DNA from: Takakia lepidozioides
Taxonomy: Eukaryota; Streptophyta; Takakiopsida; Takakiales; Takakiaceae
Assembly: GCA_030704615.1 (NCBI GenBank)
Contig: CM060733.1
Span: forward strand, 27,838,001 to 27,902,000
Length of the DNA: 64,000 bases
Reading direction: 5' to 3'
Shown: positions 46,281-58,754 of the stretch, piece by piece
How positions within the stretch are numbered: the first letter of the stretch is position 1
Layout of the letters: the number at the start of each line of letters is the position of its first letter
The notes under the pieces: generated by a model
What the model saw: only the letters and a program-made list of their open reading frames with translations
Told to the model about the DNA's origin: nothing
Databases searched by the model: none
Program-made: the position numbers and the translations under genes

Positions 46281-47654
46281 TCACTGTCTAGAGGAAAACA
46301 TTCCATACTGGCGATCGTAGTTCGCCACCACGCTACGTGGAAATATCAAATGGCGTGTTGGAGCCCAAAAAATGGTGGTTGTTATTACAGACCCAAACCC
46401 AATTACCATGCCCAAGACAAAGCCAGGAATTGATAGAACATCTTCCACCCGCTCTATGAATGTCATCTCACCAGTACTGATAGCTGGGCCCCGTGGGGTT
46501 GGCAGTGAGCCGTTCATATTTTCTTGTGAGGGGCATCGGTTGGAGAGAGGAAAGCCGCATAGATTTGGATTGTCGAAAAATGACGAGTTTGGGAATTTTG
46601 AGCTGGAGACGCCATTTGGAATCTGCCCAGAGAGGTTGTTGTGGGAGAGATTAAGGAACCCCAAGGCACTCAAGTCTTCCAAGTTGTCTGGAATTGTACT
46701 ACTCAGTAGATTGTAGGAGAGATCCAACGACTCTAATGCGCTGATGTTGCGCACGCTCCTTGGGATGGGGCCTGTGAAGGAATTGTGGGGCAAATTCAGG
46801 TAGAGGAGCTCACTTAGCTGTCCAATCTCTGCTGGAATCTCGCCAGTCAACGCATTTGCTGAGACGTCAAAAGAGGTTGTGGTCAATAAGACATATTCGA
46901 TTGTCCTTGTGATGCCCTTGAGAGTGATTTGGAGGTCATCAGCATAGAGAGTGAAAGTACCATTCAATCCTTCGTTTATTCCAGTGGATGCATTTGCCTT
47001 CACATTGAAGCCCTTCAACTGATCAAACGTTTTCGGGAGCCCACCTATGACGAAGTTGTGTGAGAGATCCAACACCTGCAATCGAGTCAGATTCCAGACC
47101 CAATCTGGAATTGGACCACTAGTATGCAAAACTGAGCACCCGTAGTTCCTGAAAATCGCCACTCTTGAAAAGTGGGATAGTCCCATTGAACTTGTTTCCG
47201 CTCAAGTCAATCGACACAAGATGGGTACATTTAGCCAAGGAAATTGGAAGTTGTCCTGTCAATTGGTTGTTGTTCACTGATAGTGTCTCAAGAGAACCAC
47301 CAATCTTTGCCAAATCTAATGTGAATTGTCCTGTGATCGAGTTGTTACCAAGTAATATCCTCTGCAAACCCGAACAGTTCTCAAGCTCATTCGGTATGCT
47401 CCCACTCAGGTGATTGTAGCTCCAACAAAGATGCACAATTTCCCAAACTACTGGGAATGGTGCCTCTAAACTTGTTGTTCCCTAGGTAAAGTTTCGTTAG
47501 GTTTTGCAGTTGCCCTAGCTCCATTGGTATGTTTCCACTCAACTGATTGTTGTCCAAGTCCAACTCCACCAAAGAGGAACAATTTCCCAAACTAGAAGGA
47601 ATGGTGCCTCTGAATTTGTTTCTGAAAAGGTAAAGGAGCGTCAACTTTTGCAAC

Positions 47655-49815
47655 CTCCCTAGCTCCATCGGTATGTTTCCAGTGAGCTCATTGGAGTCAA
47701 AATCCAGCTGCACCAACGATGAGCAATTTCCCAAACTAGCTGGAATGGTGCCTGTAATGCTATTGTTCCAAAGATAAAAAAGATAGTTAGATTTTGCAAT
47801 CTCCCTAGCTCCAGCGGTAGAGTTCCACTGAGCCGATTCCGGCTGAAATCCAACTCCACCAACGAGGAACAATTTCCCAAACTAGCAGGAATGGTGCCCA
47901 TTAAGTTGTTTCTGAAAAGGTGAAGGAGCGTCAACTTTCGCAACCCCCCTAGCTCCATCGGTATGTTTCCAGTGAGCTCATTGGAGGCCAGACCCAACCG
48001 CTGCAAAGTTGAGCAATTTCCCAAACTAGCTGGAATGGCGCCTGTAAGGCTATTGTTGAATAGGGAGAGTATTTTTAGGCTTCGCAACCGCCCTAGCTCC
48101 ATCGGTATGTTTCCAGTGAGCTCATTGGAGGCCAAATCCAACCGCTGCAAAGTTGAGCAATTTCCCAAACTAGCTGGAATGGCGCCTGTAAGGCTATTGT
48201 TGAATAGGGAGAGTATTTTTAGGCTTTGCAACCGCCCTAGCTCCATCGGTATGTTCCCACTGAACTGATTGTTGGACAACTCCACCTCCACCAAAGATGA
48301 CCAACCTCCCAAACTAGCAGGAATAGTACCTGTAAGATTGTTGTAAAAAAGGTACAACTCCACCAAATATGAACAACCGCCCAAACTAGTAGGGATAGTA
48401 CTGGTAAGATTGTTATGACTAAGGTGAAGGAGACCCAGATTTGACAACTTCCCTAGCTCCATCGGTATGTTCCCGGTCAATTGATTCACGCTCAAATCTA
48501 GGTCCACCAAAGACGAGCAATTTCCCAATGTAGGTGGAATAGTGCCTACAAGGCTATTGTTCCATAGGTGGAGTATCGCTAGATTTTGCAATTGCCCTAG
48601 CTCCATCGGTATGTTTCCAGTGAGCTCATTGGAGTCGAAATCCAGTTGCACCAACGATGAGCAATTTCCCAAACTAGCAGGAATGGTGCCCATGAAGTTG
48701 TTTCTCAAAAGGTGAAGGAGCGTCAACTTTCGCAACCCCCCTAGCGCCATCGGTATGTTTCCAGTGAGCTCATTAGAGGCCAGATCCAACCGCTGCAAAG
48801 TTGAGCAATTTCCCAAACTAGCTGGAATGGCGCCTGTAAGGCTATTGTTGAATAGGGAGACTATTTTTAGGCTTTGCAACCGCCCTAGCTCCATTGGTAT
48901 GTTCCCAATCAATTGATTCTCGCTCAAATCTAGGTCCACCAAAGACAAGCAATTTCCCAAAGTAGGTGGAATAGTGCCTACAAGGCTATTGTTCCATAGG
49001 TGGAGTATCGCTAGATTTTGCAATTGCCCTAGCTCCATCGGTATGTTTCCAGTGAGCTCATTGGAGTCAAAATCCAGCTGCACCAACGATGAGCAATTTC
49101 CCAAACTAGCTGGAATGGTGCCTGTAATGCTATTGTTCCAAAGATAAAAAAGATAGTTAGATTTTGCAATCTCCCTAGCTCCAGCGGTAGAGTTCCACTG
49201 AGCCGATTCCGGCTGAAATCCAACTCCACCAACGAGGAACAATTTCCCAAACTAGCAGGAATGGTGCCCATTAAGTTGTTTCTGAAAAGGTGAAGGAGCG
49301 TCAACTTTCGCAACCCCCCTAGCTGTTGGGTATGTTTGGGGGGTGGAGGCCAAGGGGGGCAACCCAACCCATGGGTGGGAAAAATTTCCCAATTTAGCTG
49401 AATGGCGCCTGTAAGGCTATTGTTGAATATCGAGAGTATTTTTAGGCTTTGCAACCGCCCTAGCTCCATCGGTATGTTCCCACTGAACTGATTGTTGGAC
49501 AACTCCACCTCCACCAAAGATGACCAACCTCCCAAACTAGCAGGAATAGTACCTGTAAGATTGTTGTAAAAAAGGTACAACTCCACCAAATATGAACAAC
49601 CTCCCAAACTAGTAGGGATAGTACTGGTAAGATTGTTATGACTAAGGTGAAGGAGACCCAGATTTGACAACTTCCCTAGCTCCATCGGTATGTTCCCGGT
49701 CAATTGATTCACGCTCAAATCTAGGTCCACCAAAGACGAGCAATTTCCCAAAGTAGGTGGAATAGTGCCTACAAGGCTATTGTTCCATAGGTGGAGTATT
49801 GCTAGATTTTGCAAT
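47655..49815 (-). repeat. near-identical duplication of an LRR block
   Basis: The run 47660-47948 reappears almost base for base at 49028-49320, and 48181-48600 reappears at about 49390-49815. The second pair has a slightly different spacing, so about two LRRs were lost between. The junction 49322-49420 is abnormal in sequence. Confidence 0.75.
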
Positions 49816-50404
49816 TGCCCTAGCTCCATCGGTATGTTTCCCGTGAGCTCATTGGAGTCGAAATCCAGCTGCACCAACGATGAGCAATTTCCCAAACTAG
49901 CAGGAACGTCTGTGAAGGTGTTGTACCAAAGGTGGAGGATCTGTAGGCTTTGCAACTGCCCTAGCTCCTTCAGTATGTTCCCAATCAATTGATTGTTGTT
50001 CAAATCCAACTCCACCAAAGATGAACAATTTCCCAAACTAGCTGGAATGGTGCCTGTGAAACCGTTGCTCCAAAGGTAAAGTTTCGTTAGTTTTTGCAAT
50101 CTTCCTAGCTCCATCGGTATATTCCCACTCAGTTCATTGTAGCACAGCTCCAGTTCCACAAGAGATGAACAATCTCCCAAACTAGCAGGAATGGTGCCCG
50201 TGAGATTATTGTTCCACAGATAAAGTGTCATTAGGTTTTGCAGTCTCCCTAGCTCCACAAGTATGTTTCCAGTGAGCTGATTGGAGTCCAAGTGCAAGTC
50301 CACCAAAGATGAGCAATTTCCCAATTCCGCAGGGATGACGCTTGTGAGGTTGTTGCATGGAGGTACACAATTGTTAGACCCTGGGTTCACATGTCAAGCT
50401 CCAC

Positions 50405-50700
50405 TGGAGTTGAAATGAAATACTTAGATCTGCTGAAATCTCCAAGAGTTTATGGAACAAAAGAAAGCATTATTAAACAAGACAGAGGTGACCTCCACAA
50501 AGCCCAAAACATTGTTGCTTGAGCAAGTAAGGCAATAGCCCTTCAAGGGTGAAGTGACACCATGGATAAATAAGGCCTGCTTAGGCGGTAGGATTCTTCA
50601 TCTCCTCTATCGCTCTGCTCAAGGGTTTTTCTAAGAGTCAACAACTTACGCATGATTTGCAGATAAGCATTTCTGATCCTTGTCAAAATCATGGATTAGA
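50405..50700 (-). mobile_element. LINE 3' tail in the RLP intron
   Basis: Starts with 'tgaaatgaaat', then 'agagtttatggaacaaaa', and includes a late 'cagataagcatttctgatcc' stretch, matching the 3' ends at 22845 and 24089 in arrangement but more diverged. Confidence 0.5.
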
Positions 50701-51102
50701 AATTTGATAGACTAAGTAAACAACTGTCAATGGAGTGATGGTGCCTTCAAGCTCCATAACTCCAAGATTCAGTTCTATCACATGTGCGTGTGCTTCATCA
50801 CATGCGACCCCCTTCCAGAAGTGACAAATGTCTCTTCCGGCCGCTCTGCTCCAATTCGTTAGCATTCCTGTTGGATCCTTAAGTACGGCATTCTTGAATG
50901 CCAACAACACTTCTACGTCCGCCATCCGGCTCCGGCTTCTTGCGTAATTATCAACCAGTTTTGAGTTTTTGTGCTCGTGCAAGCCTGGATCAGAAACAGA
51001 CGATAGTGGTGTTGCCCCACACAACAAACCTGCAGCCATGACGCCTAGTACTAACAATGTGCCGAAAACCTCGTACAAACGTGTATGAGTCATCGCAGCC
51101 AT

Positions 51103-51711
51103 ACTTCTGCACACCCCACCACCTTCGCCTAACACCAGCGCACTAGGGAGAGCAAGCGATTGGGGAGGTGGTCCAGCCGATTACAAAGACTGGTAACAAC
51201 AAGCTTGACCTGGGCACTAAAGATACCGCAATCCCAGTTCCCGCCACCCACAACACTGAAGAGAAATCGACCCTGATTTCAGCTGATGTAGCGATGGAGA
51301 TTGCCATGTATGCTAGATTTTTACTAGGAAGAAACGAAGCACGACTGGGTGGCCAAGAGAGTAGTGTTGTTGGAATCACAGTTCTACATTCAACGAATCT
51401 GCAACTGAACTTAGAGACTAAATTAAAGACTCTAAAAATAACTCTTCTGACTAAGTCCATTCTGACATTCCTCTATAAATAGAGAGTGAAAGATGGTAGA
51501 TCAAAAAGCACGACTACTTTGATTCAGCGTGGACTTAGGAACAATACAAGAGGCTCTGAAATGCCAAACGTCAAATCTCACAGTGACTAGAGCACTCTTC
51601 CGACTACCAACTGTGCGTTCATACTATCTATGGATGTGGAAGAGAAAAACCCACAAAATTCCGGAGCTAACATCCATGAGTTGCCAGTTGGCCTTGATGA
51701 CCGAGAAGAGA
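51103..51711. other. 5' flank of the RLP gene
   Basis: Short overlapping frames on both strands, none with a known domain. No repeat recognised. Confidence 0.35.
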
Positions 51712-52398
51712 TACCCTAGTTGAATAGCCGATTAGGCACTTGGCTGCCTAATAATCTTTTTGGGGGCCATTTGGCAGTTAGGCACTTTCCAGAAAAGTTT
51801 CTAAATTAGGCATAAATTTTGAAACTTAGGCAACTAAGAATAATGACCATAAAACAAGAACACAAAAATATAAACATAAAATGAAAACTCATGGCGGGGG
51901 GTGTTCCAGCTGCGGAGGTGAAGGTGATCACAAAGATATCCAAGATGGGTAGCTCTTGGGTTGTGGGAGGCTTGGTGTCATGTTGGATGTCATACAGAAA
52001 TGATTGTGTCTGGTTGTGAACAATGTTGCATTTTACGAATTTGAGCGCGTGTGTAAAGGAGAGGCTATGAGAACTAACTTTGCAAGTGACTTTTTGCCAC
52101 CTCTAATGATATCTTGGAAATCCATCTTGTTATTATGTACCCGACATCAGTTGATAGCAGAGATGTTTGGCAAATCTGTATATTGAAGACCAGGAGCTTC
52201 CTAATGTCAATGATAGTTCAGAATCGGAAGGAGAGCTTGAGGGATAGGAGGCAAACTATGATGGGGTAGTTGAGTCAATGCAAAGACCTACTGGGCTTAT
52301 CTGGAGCTAGTACAAGCATCAAATAGTATGAAGTAGAAGAAAATGGATATCATTTTTAGAAAATTAATTTCTGCCTAACAGGCTATCCCACTAGGGTA
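51712..52398. mobile_element. non-autonomous DNA transposon with ~27 bp inverted ends
   Basis: The left end 'taccctagttgaatagccga' and the reverse complement of the right end 'taccctagtgggatagcctg' continue into 'ttaggca' on both sides, 22 of 27 positions identical. If TA is taken as the target duplication, the element is CCCTAGT...ACTAGGG, as in Tc1/mariner-type insertions. 'ttaggca' motifs recur just inside the left end, including a hairpin 'attaggca-cttggc-tgcctaat'. No transposase is recognisable. Confidence 0.7.
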
Positions 52399-55300
52399 AT
52401 CTTGTTAGGGGCTGCCTATGTGCATGTTATCTATAAGACATTTCATTCACACATATTTATTCTTTTGTACTTGTTTTTGGGATAAACTTAGGATGGAGCC
52501 CTGAAAATATTGATAGGCAAGGAAAAAGAACCTGGCAAGAAACTTAATGAGATTTTTATGATCATTACTCATACTGGAGAGATATGACAAAGTATTTGAA
52601 AATGAAAGAATCCATGGAATCTTCAAGTCACCATACATAAGGTAACCTTTTTGTTTCCACAGTCGTAAAAGCACCGACATAAAAATTTGGCATTTTATGT
52701 GAATTGATGCTCATTCTTGGCCCCCCACGGACTCAGCTAGGACCTCAGCCTTGGGATAGATTCCACAAAGACAATTTGACAATTTGGCATCACCTATTTT
52801 CCAGAATTTTTAAGCTTTGCCCTATTCACCTGGCCAGAATTCTCAAATTTGAAAAAACACTAGGCAGGAATTTCATTGAAGAAGGTGAGGTCTTAGATCA
52901 AAGAGGGAATTTAGCTCAATCCATGAAGAGTTTGCCTTTGGCGTTCTCGGAAGTGCGACCGTTGAGAATGCATGAACCCATCTACAAAACTTTTTTCATC
53001 AATAAAAAAGATTATTGTTCCCAAAATAAAAAGACCAATGGAACCTTATCCAAGACCTTCATAAGGCCATTGCTAACCCAACTGCCCTGTTAAAAGTTAG
53101 AGATACCAGGCTACATCTTCTCACTCAATGCACACACCCTATCTTCACAACCTCCCTCTATCATCCACAACCAAGTTGGTTGTCACTTGTCAAATACGCT
53201 AGTGACTACATGGTCATGCACACGGTATATTTAGATTGTTCACCCTCATCGATGCAAGCATCTTCGAAGTCAAATCATCGACCACACCACACCACACCAC
53301 CCCACCTTGGATCCAACGAACGGGGAGAACCGGCAGCCAGTTACATGTTAGCCAAGTGGTTTCCAGGAATTTCCGAGTGATAATTGAAACCTTAGGAAAT
53401 GTACCAAGGAAATTGATGTAGGAAATTGACCGATCACAGTTACCACTAAGGGGAAGCAACCACCTCCCCAACCCACCTAGGCGGTTGGTTCTCGGAATGA
53501 GGGGCCGCCAGGAACCAACTTGGGTATTGGTATCATGTGAGCATAACCCACAGTCGTGGGAGTTTTGTGTTTTTTTAACCTCGGTCATAAGAGTTATACA
53601 TTGTTTTCAAAACCGAATAAAACCATAAGCATGTATAGAGGACTCGTGCATTTGTACGATACATCTACGCCAATTTGGCGAGGCGAACCCTGCAGTAGTG
53701 TAGCCAGAAATCCTAAACCTATAACGGCGGCGTCAAATTTTGCATTGAGAAATATCTAGTGATATGGGCACAAACCTAAGCAACAGTGGGTTTCGCGTTG
53801 GAAACCGTTAGTGTTATAGCTTGAATCGAAACTATACGAAATCCCATCACCCAATAATCCCACATCCAAAAGGGATGGGTGGGGACTTTAAAGTGACATA
53901 TTCATCCTTTCAGCTACAGTATGAATTCTTCTCAGGCTGGTTGGGTACAAAGTTTTGTTGTGCAAAATTATCCATGGGCCGTCTTCAATTTGAGGTGAAG
54001 CATCACCACCCGCTCTTGCGTCTATTATGGAGAAAAAGTCACTCCTATAGGGTAACATGTTTATTAGGTATAGGTGCTACTTGTTCTTTATGTGTTAGTT
54101 TCGTATAATTGTTAGTCTCGCCAATTTTGTTTCGTTTGAAATATTCCACAGGTATCGCAGAAATTCGGGGATTATGCCCTTGGGCTCACGCACTACCCAA
54201 CCTCATTCAACTCAAATTATTTCACGAACTCGGCCGGATCTTTCCGGGCAGTTGACACCCACACCCCTATAGGTAAGTTAGGGCTCCAACATACAGAAAG
54301 GCCAACACGCGGGCCCTTTTCTATTATTCCACAATTGTGTCAATGTCCGGCATAGGTATGCGCAATGGTGTCTAGACATGTGTTCTTCGTAAACCCTGGC
54401 ACATCTTGATCTAACAGATTTGCCACGCTTTGATGTTGGAAAAGTGGGTTTTTATATGTGATGATTTTACTAAGGTGGGAAATGGAATTGGGTGAGGTGA
54501 CCTTAGTCAAAGGCCTACTACACCTCCTCCCACCAAGTGTAAAGATCGGCCAGAGGATTTCTTAGTTAGAGAGGATGGCACCTTATGGGGAGGGATTTTT
54601 CTACGAGGTGAAGGTTGGCACCTTCCCTTGCGAAAGATTCCTGCTCTTGTGAGCCTTCCGATCAAGGAAATCGTAGCCATCAGAATATGAAATCCTAGTT
54701 GCTCTTTCTTTAGGCAGGGTGCGGCCCGACACGAGGTGGTAAGGCCCCGCACTTTGGGCCTCATCCTATGTACTGGAAGAGAAAAATAGACCCCACTATA
54801 TTTCTCGCCCTAGGACACGGATGGAATGTCGGCCCAACGCTGTTATTAGCGCTGGTGTTAGAGGCAGCATTCACACTATAACAGTCTTGACTCAGCTCAG
54901 AGCTATATTATGTTCTCTCCAAGACAACCAAGTTGTAACCCACTTGGAATGGGCAGAAACCACCTCGGAAGTGGTTGTGGGTTCAATCCACCGATTGGTG
55001 TCACAAAGGTGTCCACTTTTCTGCTGTAAGGGAGTAGCCCTTGGGGTCAGGAGACACCATAGTTTACATTTCCTTGGGGAGGCGTCATATATTATATTAT
55101 TAACTTCTCTCCCAACAATTGTTATGAACAAATGGAAATTGGAAAATAACCAACCCACCCGTCTACCCCCCTCTTGATAGGGCCCATCGTTGAAAGGAAG
55201 TAGTAGCACCAAGGCAAAAAAAACTATTATTTGGGCCGGCTGTGGGCAAAGTCTTCTCTCTCTTAAGGCCACAAAGAGCCCACTTTAAGCCAAACAAGGA

Positions 55301-55448
55301 GAAGCAAATAAAAACTTTGGATTCAAATTGACTTCTTATAGTGCTCAATTTGCTTTACTATTTCCACTTCTTCTTGGTATGCTTCAAAAAGAGGTTGTCC
55401 ATCTCCTGTCAACTGGAAGGGATTACAACTATTTCATAAGATAGGTGA
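52399..55448. other. gene-poor stretch
   Basis: Contains a CACAC-type simple repeat at about 53280-53302. No ORF above 130 codons and no known domain. The stretch 54480-55190 looks transposon-like in base order (inverted 'accacctcggaagtggtt') but has no ends that I can define. Confidence 0.35.
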
Positions 55449-55600
55449 CCAGTGTTGGGCGGTTAACCGCTGGTTCCGGTTCTGGTTATATGGAACCGGA
55501 CCGGAATCTGACCCAGTCCTGCAGAACTGGACCCGGAACCGGACCGGGGAATGCAGAACCAGAACCGGAACCGGCGGTTCCTTCCAGGAGTCACATGTGG
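55449..55600. repeat. GGTTCC/GGAACC-rich stretch next to a 'cagtgttgggc' end
   Basis: Repeated ggttcc/ggaacc hexamers in both orientations follow 'cagtgttgggcggttaaccg'. Such a start followed by hexamers is common at ends of hAT elements, but I could not find a convincing opposite end. Confidence 0.4.
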
Positions 55601-56224
55601 GAAAACCGGCAAGAGGGGTTCTTCTTCTTGGATCCTCCAAAAACCCCTTGGTGGGCCCATGGCATAAGATGGCGTAACCCCTCATATTTGTGGAAACCTG
55701 GTGGCCCATGGCAAAACTTCTTTAACTCTCTCAAGCTTGATGACATCCTAGGTTCAATCCTGGAGCTCCATGAGATCTTGGGTTTAAGCTTCAGCTCCAT
55801 GAGATCTTGGGTTCAACCTTTCAGCTCCCGGTGAGAGTCCTGGGTTCACTAATCAAATTGCTAGTATATGCCGATACATCAAGATAGCTCAATTATATTA
55901 ATAACTTCAAGCCACATAAATTTATCTATTTTCTCTTAAAGGTTTTTCAGTCTATTTTTGTTTCAATGAAAACTAACAAAATCCCTAAATTTTAGTTGAA
56001 TATGTTACCAACTAATTTTCCACTTACTGATATTTTTTTATTTTTTTTATTTTTTCGTACCTTCTTCGAGGCTCCAAGAAACGTAGCGCGCCAGAGCCCA
56101 TGAGGACTTAGTCATTTTCCTGCCCTCTCTAATGTTCCCGCCAACTAGCTAGAAATAGCTGACAGCTAGCAAGAAACGATGGGTAGTGGACCTATAGTAA
56201 AATATCGTATCCACCGCTTTAGAC
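55601..56224. other. AT-rich flank, no gene seen
   Basis: Small imperfect repeats ('catgagatcttgggtt' twice near 55770-55812) and a T-rich run near 56031-56055. Nothing coding. Confidence 0.4.
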
Positions 56225-57924
56225 ATGGCCAAATATAGCAAGGGTAACAGCCATAGCTGCAAACTACGTACAGCACCACAGTGCGAGCTCGGCGCTCAAG
56301 ACCTAAGCGAGACCGTGATAAGAGAGTACAGTGTAGCACAAGGAGAAGGGAGAGGTGCGGCCAGGGAGCACATCGGCACGAGAAACAGACAAGCACACAA
56401 CAAGATCCAGGATGTGGAAAGGCTATCCACTCTACCTCGATGCGTTTCCGAGATAAGGCTATGTATCATCACAAACAAGGCTCTACAGGGGCAGCAAAGT
56501 GCGAAGAAGATGACACGAAGTCAGACAGGCAAACAATTCACGATGCTTAGGAGTAAAAAATGTAATGCAAGGTTGATTTGGGCTATCTGGTGCGCCCCCC
56601 TGTTACTGATGATTGTCTACGGAGGAACAAAGCATCCAGATACATGAGGAGCGCTCCCGTATACCGGATGCAGACAGGAAAACACAAGCGCCGCTCCAGA
56701 ATACAGCACGACAGCCGGAATGGAGCGAAAGACGGGGCAGCACATAGCAACGCACCTATACATAGATAAGTTCTCTATCTTAACAAAAGCAAGGCATGTC
56801 AATCAGCAGGTTGAAAGCAAGACATGTGGGGGAAAGATAGGGATCCCTCCTGGGATCCCCAACGTATTCAGAGTGTCGATCACGGGTGGGTCTGGCCGGA
56901 TCTGGTGTCAAGGCAGGAGGATGCAGTAAGTGCCAGTAGAGATATGGAGGAGCGGCTCTATATAAAGGAGACAGCCTGCATTTTCAACATCATCATTGAA
57001 TGTGGCTACAAACAGAATGAGGTTTCTCAAGACCTGGATTTCTTAGAAGCAATGCAGAGGAGCAAGTTGGAGCAATTGACACTCTCTGTCGACCCTTTTA
57101 TCCGCAAGTTTGCTCGCTGGACCATACTCAAATAAGCATGGGTGATGAACGCGGCTATCAGCAGGATGGTAATGCAACTAGATGTGGGGAACTACTACTT
57201 TCTTGTCCACGATTATATCAAGCTAGGCGACCTGGTGAAGACATCTAGCTTGGCCGTAGAAATGAAGGAACTTAATGCGGATCCCAATAGTCATCAGAGG
57301 TTGCTGTGGCGAAAATGGGATAAAGTATGGCTCTGGACCTGCTCAACTAGAATCTATAAGGAGCAACCGTGTGCAAGGGAACTCGACCTAACAATGCTCT
57401 TCTCTAGCTCGAATGAAGCGAAAGTCAAGATACCAGCCGATATGGGTATGATCGCAGCAGCACTGGTCGCAGCTACCACCCCAGACACCTCAAGAGCTGC
57501 TCCTGGCAACCGAGGCTATGCGCAAAATGAGTTTTCAAACGTTGAGGTTGATGTGGCACTGGGAAAGGCTGCGAATGAGGCAGGTTACTTGACGATGAAG
57601 CCAGCTGAACGAATCAAACCTGCTGAAGATAGAGAAGCCACTGAAGTTGTTCTTACAGGGAACGATGGTGGTCAAGACCTAGAAGAGGATATGGAGGAAG
57701 GAGGGAGTGACCAAGCCACAACAAGTTCAATAAGTGGGGAAAACACAACTGCACTCAAGACCTCCCTAAAAGCCCAAACTCAAGCACAAGACCAGCAGAA
57801 CACCCGACAATACCACTCTACTCCAGAGAAACAAGTCCCTCACGCGGACGTCCAACACTGGGATATAAGAATGCAGCTGCAACTATTCACCCATGAACAA
57901 TCCACTATGTTCTGCTGCAGATAA
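56225..57924 (+). CDS. unrecognised plus-strand ORF series
   Basis: Consecutive frames 56225-56647, 56824-57135 and 57142-57924 on one strand. The third has 260 codons, the second 103. The second and third are separated by a single stop in the same frame ('RKFARWTILK', stop, 'AWVMNAAISRM'), so they may be one broken protein. The later part is rich in A, T, Q, D and E. I recognise no domain. It could be a retroelement gag-type or ORF1 protein, or a host gene remnant. Confidence 0.35.
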
Positions 57925-58754
57925 GTCTACTGCTAAGTTTGACAGCTTTCCACTCCTAGCATCTCTATCTATTCTCAAAGAGACTATCAATATTGATCAC
58001 TCGCATGCCGAAACCGTGCATGTATTTGCCAAGGAAGCTCACAGAGATATCTATTGTGGAGATTTTTGTACCCTGTTAGCACCAAACGTTGCCTTGCTAG
58101 ATGCCATAGAATCTTACCTCACATTGTGCTGCCATCTGTGTTAGATGAAATGCCTAAAAGCGTTCAAATTGCGCAAGCCCGAATCGAGACAGATAAGTGT
58201 TTGAACTCCCTGGGTATCAAAACGATGCATCCGGCTATGCGAAAACTGATAATGTTCACAAAGAAGGTACGGCTCTCAACTTGGATTCAACGGCAATGTA
58301 GTACCACATGCCTAGATTACACTCAAAAAATTCAGCCATACAGTGTGTTAGGCATGGATAATGTAATCTCCTCGCACACTGAGAATGCAAGCCTACCTCT
58401 TGCGCCTTTGTAAGCTCGCTAACTCTGTGCAATGAAGGACAGGTACGGAAACCACTAGCTCCGCGGGATCCTCAAGGCTACAACTTCACTGCAAGAATGC
58501 ATGCCCACGTCACCAATACAACCCAGTGCTATAAATCAAGATCAAAATCACTGGCTCACAACCGGTTGACACAGCTGCCTGATTTTAAAGCCAGGTGCGT
58601 AATTAAATTCGGGTACTCTCAATTCCAAGCCCACAAACATCTCTTGCCAAAGCATGTTGCCAACCTACGTGCCAAAAAGTACGGGGCTGCTGTTTTGCAA
58701 CAAGGATGAGATGTACATACAGCACGGTCTCAACATCATGGGTACAGTGCTACA
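57925..58754 (+). other. continuation of the unrecognised ORF series
   Basis: Overlapping frames of 60-120 codons (57893-58144, 58054-58413, 58497-58709) with one-base shifts between them look like one decayed coding sequence. No family identified. Confidence 0.3.

Larger units (their letters stand above)
46281..51102 (-). pseudogene. LRR receptor-like protein gene with frameshifts
   Basis: Starts with ATG at 51102: a hydrophobic signal segment, then an LRR N-cap ('DVEVLLAFKNAVLKDPTGML', 'TNWSRA..DICHFWKGVACD'). An intron (about 50725-50395) leads to a long array of 24-residue plant LRRs ('LVELDLSNNQLTGNIPMELG'-type). The end has 'LCGFPLSNRCPSQ', a membrane helix 'VLGMVIGFGSVITTTIFW' and a ~25-residue tail, so it is a receptor-like protein without a kinase. 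Frames change at about 50365, 49165, 47785, 47425 and 47150. The same frameshift at 49165 and 47785 lies in a near-identical internal duplication. It is either a decaying gene or a locus with sequence errors; a repaired version would be a cell-surface receptor or co-receptor. Confidence 0.75.

Noticed and set aside
47963-49992. Plus-strand ORFs opposite the LRR array
   Set aside because: They are regular shadows of the repeated LRR coding sequence.
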